From positions 1 through 11,161 of the forward strand of contig JAISDF010000048.1 in assembly GCA_031265025.1 (NCBI GenBank): a stretch of 11,161 nucleotides of DNA. The letters run 5' to 3'. The stretch comes from Spirochaetaceae bacterium. GTDB lineage: Bacteria; Spirochaetota; Spirochaetia; Treponematales; Breznakiellaceae. The notes beneath the pieces are model-generated. The model did no database searches. It was given only the letters and a program-made list of their open reading frames with translations, and was not told the origin of the DNA. The translations under genes were made by a program, and so were the position numbers. Within the stretch, counting starts at the first letter, position 1; each line of letters starts with the position of its first letter. Below are positions 1 through 6,895 of the stretch, one piece after another.

Positions 1-1288
1 GGGCGGGAGGCCGCGCCGGGAGACGCAGTGGCGCCCCCTTCCCCGGTACGGCGCGTATACTCAAAGGCAAAGAAGCGGCAAGTTCCTCGAAGTGTTCCCT
101 GTAGGATATGAGCGGCGGCGTTTCGTAATACCAGGATACCCCGCCGCCTGTTTTTTTCAGTTCTCCCCGGTAGAGAAGAGAAGAGAAACTGCCCTCAAGG
201 GGGCGGAACCTGTTTTCACGGAAGCGGAAATACGGATAGAGCCAGGTCCCGCCGGCATAGCTTCTTCCTTCGGGATAGGAAAAATCAGCGCCGAAGAGCA
301 GGAGCTCCTGAGCGCCCAGCGTATGGGCAAGGGACAGGGCCGCGTAACTTACATTGCCCCCTGATGTATCAAGGGCAGGAAGGGCCTTCCAGGTACGGGC
401 TATATAACGCGCAAGGGGGTGGCCTCCGGCGCAGAAGATAACCCTGTCCGAAAGGGACGCCGCCACCGGAGGGCTGGAAAGGTCAAGGAAGAGGGGTATG
501 TTCCGGGGAAGCCCCGCCATAAAGTGATGGTAACTTATGTGCTGGCAGTCTATCGAGATTACCCCGTCGGGAAGTATATCCGAGGCAAGCAGGGCCGGAA
601 GCGAGGTATCCGAGGCAAGGACAAAGAGGCTTTTCCGTTCTTTTTTAAGGAGGGAAAGCTGGCTGTCCAGGGAAGGCCCGGCGGCGACAAGCGCCGTCCT
701 TGACAGCTCGGGCAGCTCATCGCCCTGCGTCCGGGCCTTTTCAAGATTCCTGAGTATATTTGAAAACCATCTGATGCCGAAAAGGAACTGGACGGAAAAA
801 TCAGCGGCTGTTTTTTTAAGCGCCGATTCTACCGCGGCGGCGCTGGCATCGAAAGCCTCCCGGTCAAACGCAACCCTGGTCCTTAAAGGTATGATTCTCA
901 GCGCGCCGTAAAGCAGGGGATTGTATTCGTTGAGTACGAAGCGTTCCGTTTCGGAGGGAGGGCTGTCAACGAGCAGAGTAACCCGCCTGTCGCCGAGCAG
1001 GGCCTCCTTTTGGGCCAGGAGTTCCCCCAGGGCCTCTTTGTTATGCTCAATGATGATAACCCGGCGGGTGTTTTTGTTTTCCAGAGCCGCTTCAATATGA
1101 AAAGCACCGCCGAGGCCGAGAAATACGAGAAAGCCTTCCTCAAGGGAACCGGCAAGCCTGGTTCCTTCCCGCCGGGGGTCTACCAGCGAGTGCAGGGGAT
1201 GAAGCGCGCCCCATCTGTCCGTAAGCGCCGGTACATCGAGGCCGGAACGGGCCTTCATCATGGTATAGCGTACGCTAGCGTCCTTCAT
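1..1288 (-). CDS. MptE-like/DUF115 protein (Maf-type), 3' end cut by window edge
   Basis: 429 codons are visible from ATG 1288; no stop is reached before the left edge. The protein resembles the MptE-like (DUF115) family, which includes 6-hydroxymethylpterin pyrophosphokinase-like proteins and the motility-associated (Maf) flagellin-modification factors. Visible family marks are GPSLD at residues 204-208, a strand-turn region with ASDTSLPALL (225-234) followed by DGVISIDCQ (241-249), GGNVSYAAL (310-318), and LLFGADFSYPEGRSYAGGT (330-348), which matches the family's G-D-x-h-x(2)-G segment. No signal peptide or membrane segment is seen, so it is probably cytoplasmic. The start overlaps the end of the upstream paralog by 14 nt in another frame, with only a weak GGAA upstream, so translational coupling is likely. 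A role in sugar or pseudaminic-type modification of flagellin is inference; the true substrate is not visible. Confidence 0.85.
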   Translation of the reverse strand, partial: MKDASVRYTMMKARSGLDVPALTDRWGALHPLHSLVDPRREGTRLAGSLEEGFLVFLGLGGAFHIEAALENKNTRRVIIIEHNKEALGELLAQKEALLGDRRVTLLVDSPPSETERFVLNEYNPLLYGALRIIPLRTRVAFDREAFDASAAAVESALKKTAADFSVQFLFGIRWFSNILRNLEKARTQGDELPELSRTALVAAGPSLDSQLSLLKKERKSLFVLASDTSLPALLASDILPDGVISIDCQHISYHHFMAGLPRNIPLFLDLSSPPVAASLSDRVIFCAGGHPLARYIARTWKALPALDTSGGNVSYAALSLAHTLGAQELLLFGADFSYPEGRSYAGGTWLYPYFRFRENRFRPLEGSFSSLLYRGELKKTGGGVSWYYETPPLISYREHFEELAASLPLSIRAVPGKGAPLRLPARPPA

Positions 1289-2633
1289 CGCCCGTTCCGT
1301 TACCCGAAGAGTACACCGTAAAGGAGGGGAATGTTTTTCCTTCTTCCTTTACTTTTTCCGCCGGGGAGAGCAGCCCGTCAAGAAGCGGGGACAAGGGGCC
1401 AAGAACATAGCAGGGCCTTGTTACGCGGGGAAACTGTTCCCTGAACCAGGACGCGTAGATGCCCAGGGGGTTAAGGCTCTTTGATTTTTCCACGCGCTCC
1501 CAGGAGCGGGAATAATAGGGGTCAAGGCGTTTTGTCCCCGCCGCTACATAGGCGTCGAGGGCATAGGGTCTGGCGTGGCTTTGTATATCCTTGGGTTTAA
1601 GGTCCATACCGGCGAAATACAGGGGGCCGCTGCTGAGGAGAAGGGCAAGGTCAAGGGCGCAGGCGGTAACCGTTCCCCGCTGGGGCAGGGTGAGGTGGGG
1701 GAGGCCTGAAAGGAGTTCTCCGGCGGCCCGGCTGCCGTCGCCTATAAAAAGCACGGGATAGCCTGAGCACTGGGAGGGGAGGGCGGCGTTAAAGGCCGCG
1801 GCAAAAAGCGGTCCTCCGGGAACCCCCGCGCCCTCCGCGTTATTCGTAATGCCCTTGGCGCTCTCCGCGCCCTCCGCACGGCCTGGGACGAGGCGCAGGC
1901 CGTCAAGGATGTGGCAGCGCGCCCAGTTGCCGCCGTCGCTCGTAATCGTAAGCGAGGGCGCTATGCCCGCGCTGCGCAGGGCGGGAACCGAGGAGGAGGA
2001 CGCCAGCAGAAAGGCCCGCCGCGTTTCAACCGCGTCTTTAAGCGCCGGAAGAACGGATTCAAGCTCAGGCCCCGAACCGGTGATGAGCACCGGACAGTCT
2101 CCCGGCGTAAAGCCCAGGACCTTTTTCCGGTACAGCCTGTTTTTACGGGCGTTTCTGTCCCAGCGTTTCCCGAAATGCCGGGTCGTGGCGGCGTTTGCCA
2201 TGCCCCGCCTGAGAAAGACAGCGCAGCGGGAAACAAGTTCCGCGTAACGGGAACCATAGGCGTTCATGGACGGCTTCCATTCCACAAGCTGAACCGCCGG
2301 GACTTCCTCATCGGCGATGCGGTCCGAAAGAAAGGCGTCGAGGCTTATGCCGCATTCAGGATGCCATTCGGCGTCAGGCTCTCCCGCGCCGGCAAAGGCC
2401 GGGGAACAATGAAGGGCTATCATGCGGCCCAGGGGAAAGCGTTCTCTCAGCGCTTTTACCGTATATCCCAGGGCAGGTTCTATAAAAAGAAAAATTCCCG
2501 CCCCGTGTTTTACGGCAAGGGACCCTGAATAACGGACGGCTTCTTTTTCGGGATTGTAGTGTGAATGAAGGGCCGTCTGCCCGAAAAAAACCGTCGGCGG
2601 TCCTGAGAGGGATGGCTCAAAACGCTCGGTCAT
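1275..2633 (-). CDS. MptE-like/DUF115 protein, 452 aa (paralog of downstream gene)
   Basis: This is a second, more diverged member of the MptE-like (DUF115) family. Family marks are VLITGSGPELES (182-193; the Walker-like G-x-G-P-x-L motif), ASSSSVPALRSAGIAPSLTI (211-230) leading into TSDGG, an RGTVTACALDLALL stretch (319-332), and YFAGMDLKPKDIQSHAR (339-355). The N-terminal 170 residues are poorly conserved to my eye. No signal peptide or transmembrane segment is evident. The ATG lies in an ATGA overlap with the stop of the 260-aa gene, and no Shine-Dalgarno is visible, so translation is probably coupled. Residues about 252-270 are an Ala-Glu-Gly-rich insertion encoded by imperfect 9-nt repeats, annotated separately. 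Involvement in flagellin or surface glycan modification is inferred from the Maf branch of the family and is not shown by the sequence. Confidence 0.85.
   Translation of the reverse strand: MTERFEPSLSGPPTVFFGQTALHSHYNPEKEAVRYSGSLAVKHGAGIFLFIEPALGYTVKALRERFPLGRMIALHCSPAFAGAGEPDAEWHPECGISLDAFLSDRIADEEVPAVQLVEWKPSMNAYGSRYAELVSRCAVFLRRGMANAATTRHFGKRWDRNARKNRLYRKKVLGFTPGDCPVLITGSGPELESVLPALKDAVETRRAFLLASSSSVPALRSAGIAPSLTITSDGGNWARCHILDGLRLVPGRAEGAESAKGITNNAEGAGVPGGPLFAAAFNAALPSQCSGYPVLFIGDGSRAAGELLSGLPHLTLPQRGTVTACALDLALLLSSGPLYFAGMDLKPKDIQSHARPYALDAYVAAGTKRLDPYYSRSWERVEKSKSLNPLGIYASWFREQFPRVTRPCYVLGPLSPLLDGLLSPAEKVKEEGKTFPSFTVYSSGNGTGDEGR
1827..1877 (-). repeat. In-frame imperfect 9-nt repeat inside MptE-like gene
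   Basis: On the coding strand three consecutive 9-mers occur, GCGGAGGGC, GCGGAGAGC and GCCAAGGGC (1877-1851). They are followed by ATTACGAAT plus AAC and then another exact GCGGAGGGC (1838-1830). The 11-mer GCGGAGGGCGC is repeated exactly 39 nt apart (13 codons). The tract encodes AEG-AES-AKG-ITNN-AEG and keeps the frame. It resembles dispersed GCGGAG-type repeats found in many bacterial genomes, but that resemblance is from memory. Confidence 0.7.
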
Positions 2634-3412
2634 GCTTTACGGTACTGTTCTATATGGTCCAGGGCCCCGGCTATGCCTGAAGCCTCAAAACCCGAAAGCA
2701 CCTTGACGCCGAAACTTTCCGTCAGCCTGTGGACTATGAGTTTTTCGTTCAGCGGTTTTGGGTAGAGCAGGAGGCAGACGCCCGGCGCGAGTTCCGTAAC
2801 CCTGCCCGAGGACAGAACCGCCGTGAGAGTGGGCACAAGCCCGGCGTCCCCGGCAAGGACAAGGCCGCGGAAGGGACCTTTGTCCCTGTAGTAGGCGCTG
2901 ACAAAGTCCTCAACACCGGGATTTTCGGCTGTTTTTTCAGCCCTTCCGGTAAAGGGAAGGAGGGCGGCCTGTATTTTCGCGAGCAGGGACCCGGCGGAAG
3001 GAACGGTAAAGGGGTTTTCGGGGTTTTCGTAGAGAAAAAGAACACAGGAATTTCCCAGGGCAAAGGCCCATATCCGGTACGGGGAAGCGGGAATATCCAG
3101 CCTTTCAAGGCCCCCGGAAATGACCACGTCTTTTTTGTCGAATCCCGCTTTGCCTGTGCTGATTCCCGCCGCCGCGTAGGGAATATAGCGGTCCCCCTCC
3201 TCGACGGCGCAGAAGGCGGCCTTGAAGCCTATATACGGTTTCAGAAGGTTGAGGGCCGATTCAGCCCGGGAAGGCGAGCGGGGGAGCCGCGTTATGCGCT
3301 CCGCCAGAGCCTCGCCCATTTCATCAAGAACCTTTGGAAGACTTGAGGCGGAGCCTTGTTTTACAGGGCCTGTGCCGTTATCGTTAAGAGCAACCCTGCT
3401 TAGGAGTCCCAT
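2630..3412 (-). CDS. Hypothetical protein, 260 aa, in acidic-protein/MptE-like operon
   Basis: I do not recognise a named family. The protein looks soluble, with no signal peptide or membrane span. Residues about 50-135 (from ALNLLKPYIGFKAAFCAVEEG through CVLFLYENPENPF) have an alternating strand pattern reminiscent of a GAF-like sensory fold. Residues about 180-260 hold a second compact alpha/beta region (GLVLAGDAGLVPTL, then ELAPGVCLLLYPKPLNEKLIVHRL). Both assignments are only by shape. The ATG at 3412 sits in a TGATG overlap with the stop of the acidic-protein gene, with GAGGAG 14 nt upstream inside that gene. Its stop overlaps the next ATG as ATGA. Such tight coupling on both sides suggests that it is made in fixed proportion to its neighbours and works with them. 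Confidence 0.75.
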   Translation of the reverse strand: MGLLSRVALNDNGTGPVKQGSASSLPKVLDEMGEALAERITRLPRSPSRAESALNLLKPYIGFKAAFCAVEEGDRYIPYAAAGISTGKAGFDKKDVVISGGLERLDIPASPYRIWAFALGNSCVLFLYENPENPFTVPSAGSLLAKIQAALLPFTGRAEKTAENPGVEDFVSAYYRDKGPFRGLVLAGDAGLVPTLTAVLSSGRVTELAPGVCLLLYPKPLNEKLIVHRLTESFGVKVLSGFEASGIAGALDHIEQYRKA

Positions 3413-5253
3413 CAGGCCAGACCCAGCTCCTCAAAAAGTTTCTTATAAGTTTCGTAGTACTCTGATTTGGCGAATTCCTCAATCTTGTCCTCGGGAAGGG
3501 ACTCAAGGAGCTGATCCATATACGAAAGTACGGTTTTTAGCTCAACCCGGAGATTGGGGGGAAGTCCTTCCGAATCCTGGGCGTCGGACGCTTCCAGGAA
3601 ACCGGAAGAGTCTTCGGCCGCGTCCGGGAAGCCGGCGGCAGGGGCCTCCGATGCGTCGATGACGGGAGTTTCGGCGGCGGAAAAATCAGGCTCCGCCGGC
3701 GGAAGTTCAGGCTCGTCAAGGCCGATAATCGCGTCCTCGCCAAACCCGTCTGAGGACTCGCCGGGCAGTATTTCTACCTCGTCTTCCTGTCCGCCGAAAG
3801 AGGAGGCTTCATCAGATTCGACGACAAAACCTTCGGGAAGCACCGACGCGAAACTTTCTTCTTCGGGAGCGGCTTCGGCGCTTTCCAAGGAATGGGTATC
3901 GTCATCAAAGTCCCCGAGGTCAAGATCCAGTTCCAGTTCTTCTTCGACCGGGCCCTGATCGTCTTCCGCGGCCTCGACAGGGGACGCGTCATCGGCGGAC
4001 ACTTCCTCAAGGTCTATGCCTATTTCCTCAAGCTCAGGCTCTTCGGCCTCAGGTTCGGCTATGTCCGCCGCAATGTCAAAGTCCGTCGCGGCATCAAAGT
4101 CCGGTTCGCCGGGCAGCGCGGCGTCAAAAGCAGGTTCGGCCTCGTCAAGGACATCTTCCGTTTCTTCAAGATAGCTTGTATCCTCAGGCGCCGGCGTCAT
4201 GGGCTTCGCGCCTGATTCGCGGAGTTCCTTGAGAACCTCGTTGTCTTTTTCGTCAAGAATATTCTCGTCCAGGATGAGGTCTTCTTCGATTTCTTCCGTA
4301 AAAGGCGTGTCTGAGGGGATTTCGTCATCCCTCAGGGCAAGCCCTTCGTGCGTTGTATCGGGAAAGTCTCCGCCCAGGTCAATTTCTTCCGCTTCTCCGG
4401 CGGTGGCGTCCCGGCCGGCTTCTTCGGTAAAGTCGGCGGTATTGAGTATATTGTTGAGTTCGTCGCCGGTGAGAGCTATCTTTTCGTCCTCTTCCTCGTC
4501 AAAGAAACCGCCGCCTTCTTCCCTGGCGGCCTTTTTCTGGACAGGGGCTTCTCCCGAGGTATGGGCGGCAAGTTCGGACTTGAGGCTTGAGAGTTCCACC
4601 TTGATCGAGGAAAGCTCGTTGGCTATCTTCATCAAAAGCTGGGTGGAAAGATCGGCTCCCTGGTTCCGGCCCTCCGGTGCGGCGGCGCTGCTTCGCAGGT
4701 CCTTGTCCACCGCGGCGATATCGTCAAATTCCACGTCTTCCTCAACAGGACTTACCGGCGAACTGTCCCCGGAATCGTTAAAATCAATGTCAAGGTCAAG
4801 GCCGCTGTCATCAAACGCCGTTTCCCCTGCCGGCTCTTCGGCGCTGTCCGTGGAATTTTCCCCGGAAGCGTCAAGAAAATCATCCATCGAAATATCGGTA
4901 AAGGAACTGTCCTCTGAAGCACCGGGGGCATCGTCAAGGCTTTCGGAGCCAAAACTTTCTGAAATAGCGTCGTCAAATTCGGGCAGCTCAAGGTCATCTT
5001 CCTCGGTGCCGCCAGGGGAACTTTCGTCCCCGGAAAAACCGAAAGAGTCATCTCCGGCGTCATCCGGGGCAAGACTCTCCATATCGGGCAGTTCTTCTAT
5101 ATCGGGAAGGTCAAAATCAGAGCCGGCGGCCGCTGAACCTGCCGTGAGATCCTGGGGTTCGCTTTTGACCCAAACGCCGTACTCGTCAAGTTCATCCTGG
5201 GAACCTATAGTACCACGATCGTAATATATTGACGGTTTTTTCTCGTTTGCCAT
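3412..5253 (-). CDS. Highly acidic low-complexity protein, 613 aa, with conserved-looking ends
   Basis: No enzyme domain is recognisable. The protein has three kinds of region. Residues 1-30 form an ordered-looking head (SIYYDRGTIGSQDELDEYGVWVK). Long Asp/Glu/Ser/Ala/Pro tracts follow, of which 31-183 and 351-568 contain no Lys or Arg at all. A C-terminal amphipathic helical module (567-613, including VLSYMDQLLESLPEDKIEEF and YYETYKKLFEELGL) closes it. A short heptad-like helix, LLMKIANELSSIKVELSSLK (206-225), interrupts the acidic part. No Cys is seen and only one Trp. There is no signal peptide, so it is presumably cytoplasmic. ATG 5253 is supported by GGGAG five nt upstream. It is the first gene of the operon with the 260-aa and two MptE-like genes. 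A flexible scaffold or spacer role is inference; the acidic repeats recall FimV-like spacers, but no LysM domain is present. Confidence 0.85.
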   Translation of the reverse strand: MANEKKPSIYYDRGTIGSQDELDEYGVWVKSEPQDLTAGSAAAGSDFDLPDIEELPDMESLAPDDAGDDSFGFSGDESSPGGTEEDDLELPEFDDAISESFGSESLDDAPGASEDSSFTDISMDDFLDASGENSTDSAEEPAGETAFDDSGLDLDIDFNDSGDSSPVSPVEEDVEFDDIAAVDKDLRSSAAAPEGRNQGADLSTQLLMKIANELSSIKVELSSLKSELAAHTSGEAPVQKKAAREEGGGFFDEEEDEKIALTGDELNNILNTADFTEEAGRDATAGEAEEIDLGGDFPDTTHEGLALRDDEIPSDTPFTEEIEEDLILDENILDEKDNEVLKELRESGAKPMTPAPEDTSYLEETEDVLDEAEPAFDAALPGEPDFDAATDFDIAADIAEPEAEEPELEEIGIDLEEVSADDASPVEAAEDDQGPVEEELELDLDLGDFDDDTHSLESAEAAPEEESFASVLPEGFVVESDEASSFGGQEDEVEILPGESSDGFGEDAIIGLDEPELPPAEPDFSAAETPVIDASEAPAAGFPDAAEDSSGFLEASDAQDSEGLPPNLRVELKTVLSYMDQLLESLPEDKIEEFAKSEYYETYKKLFEELGLA

Positions 5254-5280
5254 GATCTCTCCCGCTAAATAACACTAATG

Positions 5281-5304
5281 GGAAACCCCGGGACAGGGGT
5301 TTCC
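5281..5304. promoter_or_regulatory. 9-bp perfect inverted repeat (hairpin/operator) upstream of acidic-protein gene
   Basis: GGAAACCCC (5281-5289) and GGGGTTTCC (5296-5304) flank a 6-nt loop. The element lies 28 nt upstream of the ATG at 5253 and outside its Shine-Dalgarno. No T-run follows on either strand, so it does not look like an intrinsic terminator. It could be a leader hairpin at or near the mRNA 5' end, or a dimeric repressor site. Confidence 0.55.
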
Positions 5305-5316
5305 GGAGACTCCCTG

Positions 5317-5345
5317 ATATATCTACTATCGGCCGGTATGGGCAA
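5317..5345 (-). promoter_or_regulatory. Candidate proximal promoter of the acidic-protein operon
   Basis: On the minus strand TTGCCC (5345-5340) is separated by 17 nt from ATATAT (5322-5317). A start about 7 nt downstream, near 5310, would put the 9-bp hairpin at the very 5' end of the message. Both hexamers are imperfect. Confidence 0.3.
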
Positions 5346-5388
5346 ATATTGTAGGAATTTTGATAAAACTCCGGGCCTTTCCCCGAAC

Positions 5389-5400
5389 TCCGGCGCCGGA
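5389..5400. repeat. 12-bp perfect palindrome in divergent intergenic region
   Basis: TCCGGCGCCGGA reads identically on both strands. Part of it is the second copy of a direct repeat AACTCCGG (5367-5374 and 5386-5393, 19 nt apart). It is either a protein-binding site or a chance G+C-rich palindrome. Confidence 0.4.
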
Positions 5401-5433
5401 AAAGCCGCCCAAAGACACTTTTCCATATATTTC

Positions 5434-5463
5434 ATGTTAGCCCAGGGCTTTTCTGGTTGTCAA
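5434..5463 (-). promoter_or_regulatory. Candidate distal promoter of the acidic-protein operon
   Basis: On the minus strand a perfect -35 hexamer TTGACA (5463-5458) is followed after 18 nt by TAACAT (5439-5434), a 4/6 match to the -10 consensus. Use of this promoter would give a leader of about 170 nt containing the 12-bp palindrome at 5389-5400 and the hairpin at 5281-5304. Confidence 0.35.
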
Positions 5464-5509
5464 TGGAGATTACTCAAGATTGAACGAAAAGGCTCCGTAA
5501 ATCAGGATA

Positions 5510-5986
5510 ATGAATGGCCGCAACTGCCTCCTGGCCCTTTGGCTGAGTATCACCGTTTATTCCGCCGCCTCCTTTACCATAGGCCCCATGGGTATTGTGT
5601 CCTATGAAAAGACCAGGGGGGACCTGGACCGGCTCAGGGCAAACATGGAGGAACTTAAAACCATAAACCGGAACCTTGGCGGCACCATGGACGCCCTGCG
5701 CTATGATTCCGATACCATCATGGTTTACGCCAGGGAACTGGGCTACGGCGAAAGCGGCGAGCGTTTTGTCCGCATTGTGGGACTCCCCGGCGCGGTCAAA
5801 AAGCGCGTTGCCGCCGGGCAGCTCATCATCTATACAAAGCCCGACACGGTCAGCGACAGGTTTTTGCGGGTATTTTCCCTTTCCCTGGGTCTGGTCCTTT
5901 TTATTGTTCTCAGCGTTTTCGATTATATAAAAAAACGAAGCTCTTCTGACGATTTTTCCAAAGACGAAATTTTTACCACGCCCTAA
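5510..5986 (+). CDS. Septum formation initiator-like (DivIC/FtsB) membrane protein
   Basis: A 158-aa membrane protein. It has an N-terminal hydrophobic segment (about 5-26, CLLALWLSITVYSAASFTIG), a coiled-coil-type helix (32-62, YEKTRGDLDRLRANMEELKT), and then DALRYDSDTIMVYARELGYGESGERFVRI (61-89). This order and the A-R-E-L-G-Y motif match the FtsB/DivIC septum initiators, which are bitopic proteins of the divisome that pair with FtsL and FtsQ/DivIB. Unlike typical members of about 100 aa, it continues to a second hydrophobic segment (about 119-140, LRVFSLSLGLVLFIVLSVFDYI) and a charged tail, so both ends should lie in the cytoplasm. ATG 5510 is the first start after an in-frame TAA at 5498 and is needed for the first membrane segment; only a close AGGA supports it. 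The gene stands alone between two minus-strand genes, and no clear promoter was found. Confidence 0.75.
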   Translation: MNGRNCLLALWLSITVYSAASFTIGPMGIVSYEKTRGDLDRLRANMEELKTINRNLGGTMDALRYDSDTIMVYARELGYGESGERFVRIVGLPGAVKKRVAAGQLIIYTKPDTVSDRFLRVFSLSLGLVLFIVLSVFDYIKKRSSSDDFSKDEIFTTP

Positions 5987-5992
5987 GGGTTT

Positions 5993-6024
5993 CCCGGGCC
6001 GGTGTTTTACGTGCCGGGCGCGGG
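5993..6024. terminator. Weak imperfect hairpin in convergent gap
   Basis: The 48-bp gap between the convergent stops (5986 and 6035) contains a C+G-rich imperfect dyad (CCCGGGCC against CCGGGCGCGGG, with mismatches) and an alternative CCGG/CCGG stem with a TTTTAC-containing loop. No T-tract of useful length follows on either strand. A shared terminator would be expected here, but the sequence supports it only weakly. Confidence 0.2.
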
Positions 6025-6034
6025 TGCCTTTCCT

Positions 6035-6889
6035 CTAGCGTATTTTTGCCCATTCGGCATCGCGGACCGCGCCCCTGTGCAGGCTGATAATGGTATCCCC
6101 CGAATATTCCACGGCGGTGGCGGTCTTTTGGCCCCTGAGGGCTGTTCCGTTGCCGAAAAGCCGGAATTCCCAGCTCATGGGTTCGGCAAGTTCAACCATC
6201 TGCCTGGCTATCCCGAAGGGGACAGGGTGATAGTAGCGTTCGGAATTGGGGGAATTCTGTACCACATACAGAACATTGTCCTGTATGCGGTAGCGTATGT
6301 TCATCTGGGCGCCTGACGAAAAGATGGCGAGCCCCGCGCCCCCGCCCTGGAGACGTATCATTTCTATGCCCGCGTCGCCCCGCCACCTGCCTATAACCAG
6401 ACCCTCGCTCAAGGGTTCGGCGTTTTCGCTTTCCCCGGCCCCTTCCTCGCCGCCTCCGGGCCTGGATGAGTCCATGGCAAGCTGTACCAGGGAACGGGTC
6501 TTGAGGGCCAGTTCGCTGGTGGTTTTGTGGGTCGAGGTAAACTGTACGGACTGGCCTGTATGGGTATTGGAAAGATCGAGGGTCAGCACGCGGTCATCGC
6601 CTTCGAGCCTGAGACTGCCCGAAATGACAAAATCAGGCTCTCTCCCGTCAGGAGACACGGAAGTCCGGCGTATGCCGCCTGAAGGGTCAACAAGCTCAAA
6701 ATCAATAAAACGGTCGCCCAGATCCAATAGATAGGATTGAATGAGCGATTCGATGGTTCTTGCTTCTTCGTCGCCCATGCCCTGAACAGAGAAGGGCATG
6801 ATACGCACTACCGGCTTCGCGGCCTGGGCAGCGGGCCCCGGAAATTCCGCGAAAAAAACCAGCGCGAAGATGAGAACAAAATGTCTCAT
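6035..6889 (-). CDS. Secreted protein with TolB/CsgG-like N-terminal domain, 284 aa
   Basis: With ATG 6889 the protein begins with a clear signal peptide (MRHFVLIFALVFFAEFPG..., cleavage likely after AQA at 21-23). No lipobox Cys is present. Residues about 26-140 follow the pattern of TolB N-terminal/CsgG/FlgO-type domains: VVRIMPFSVQGMGDEEA, then LLDLGDRFIDFELVDPSGG, then DFVISGSLRLEGDDR and LDLSNTHTGQSVQF. After a Gly/Glu linker (143-160), residues 165-284 form a strand-rich module resembling lipocalin-like or treponemal hypothetical proteins (GLVIGRWRGDAG, IRYRIQDNVLYVVQNSPNSE, PMSWEFRLFGNGTALRG). The open frame extends upstream to an ATG at 6943, but that version buries the signal peptide and lacks a ribosome site. 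It has its own promoter 6 nt from the ATG and is probably not strictly dependent on smpB transcription. Function is unknown beyond a likely periplasmic or envelope location. Confidence 0.75.
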   Translation of the reverse strand: MRHFVLIFALVFFAEFPGPAAQAAKPVVRIMPFSVQGMGDEEARTIESLIQSYLLDLGDRFIDFELVDPSGGIRRTSVSPDGREPDFVISGSLRLEGDDRVLTLDLSNTHTGQSVQFTSTHKTTSELALKTRSLVQLAMDSSRPGGGEEGAGESENAEPLSEGLVIGRWRGDAGIEMIRLQGGGAGLAIFSSGAQMNIRYRIQDNVLYVVQNSPNSERYYHPVPFGIARQMVELAEPMSWEFRLFGNGTALRGQKTATAVEYSGDTIISLHRGAVRDAEWAKIR

Positions 6890-6895
6890 ATCTGT

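Noticed and set aside
1911..2528. 205-codon plus-strand open frame opposite an MptE-like gene
   Set aside because: Basic, low-complexity product with no recognisable domain, fully antisense to a gene with clear family motifs. The same applies to the 205-codon frame at 2729-3346 and the 288-codon frame at 7409-8275.
4199..5224. Long Ser-rich open frame on the plus strand opposite the acidic-protein gene (341 codons)
   Set aside because: It is the exact antisense of Asp/Glu/Ser-rich codons (GAA, GAC and TCx read backwards give Ser/Pro/Arg-rich frames without stops). It has no ribosome site, no domain, and a monotonous composition.
5987..6034. Convincing bidirectional intrinsic terminator between the convergent genes
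   Set aside because: The dyads are interrupted by mismatches and neither strand has a T-tract; it is kept only as a low-confidence feature.
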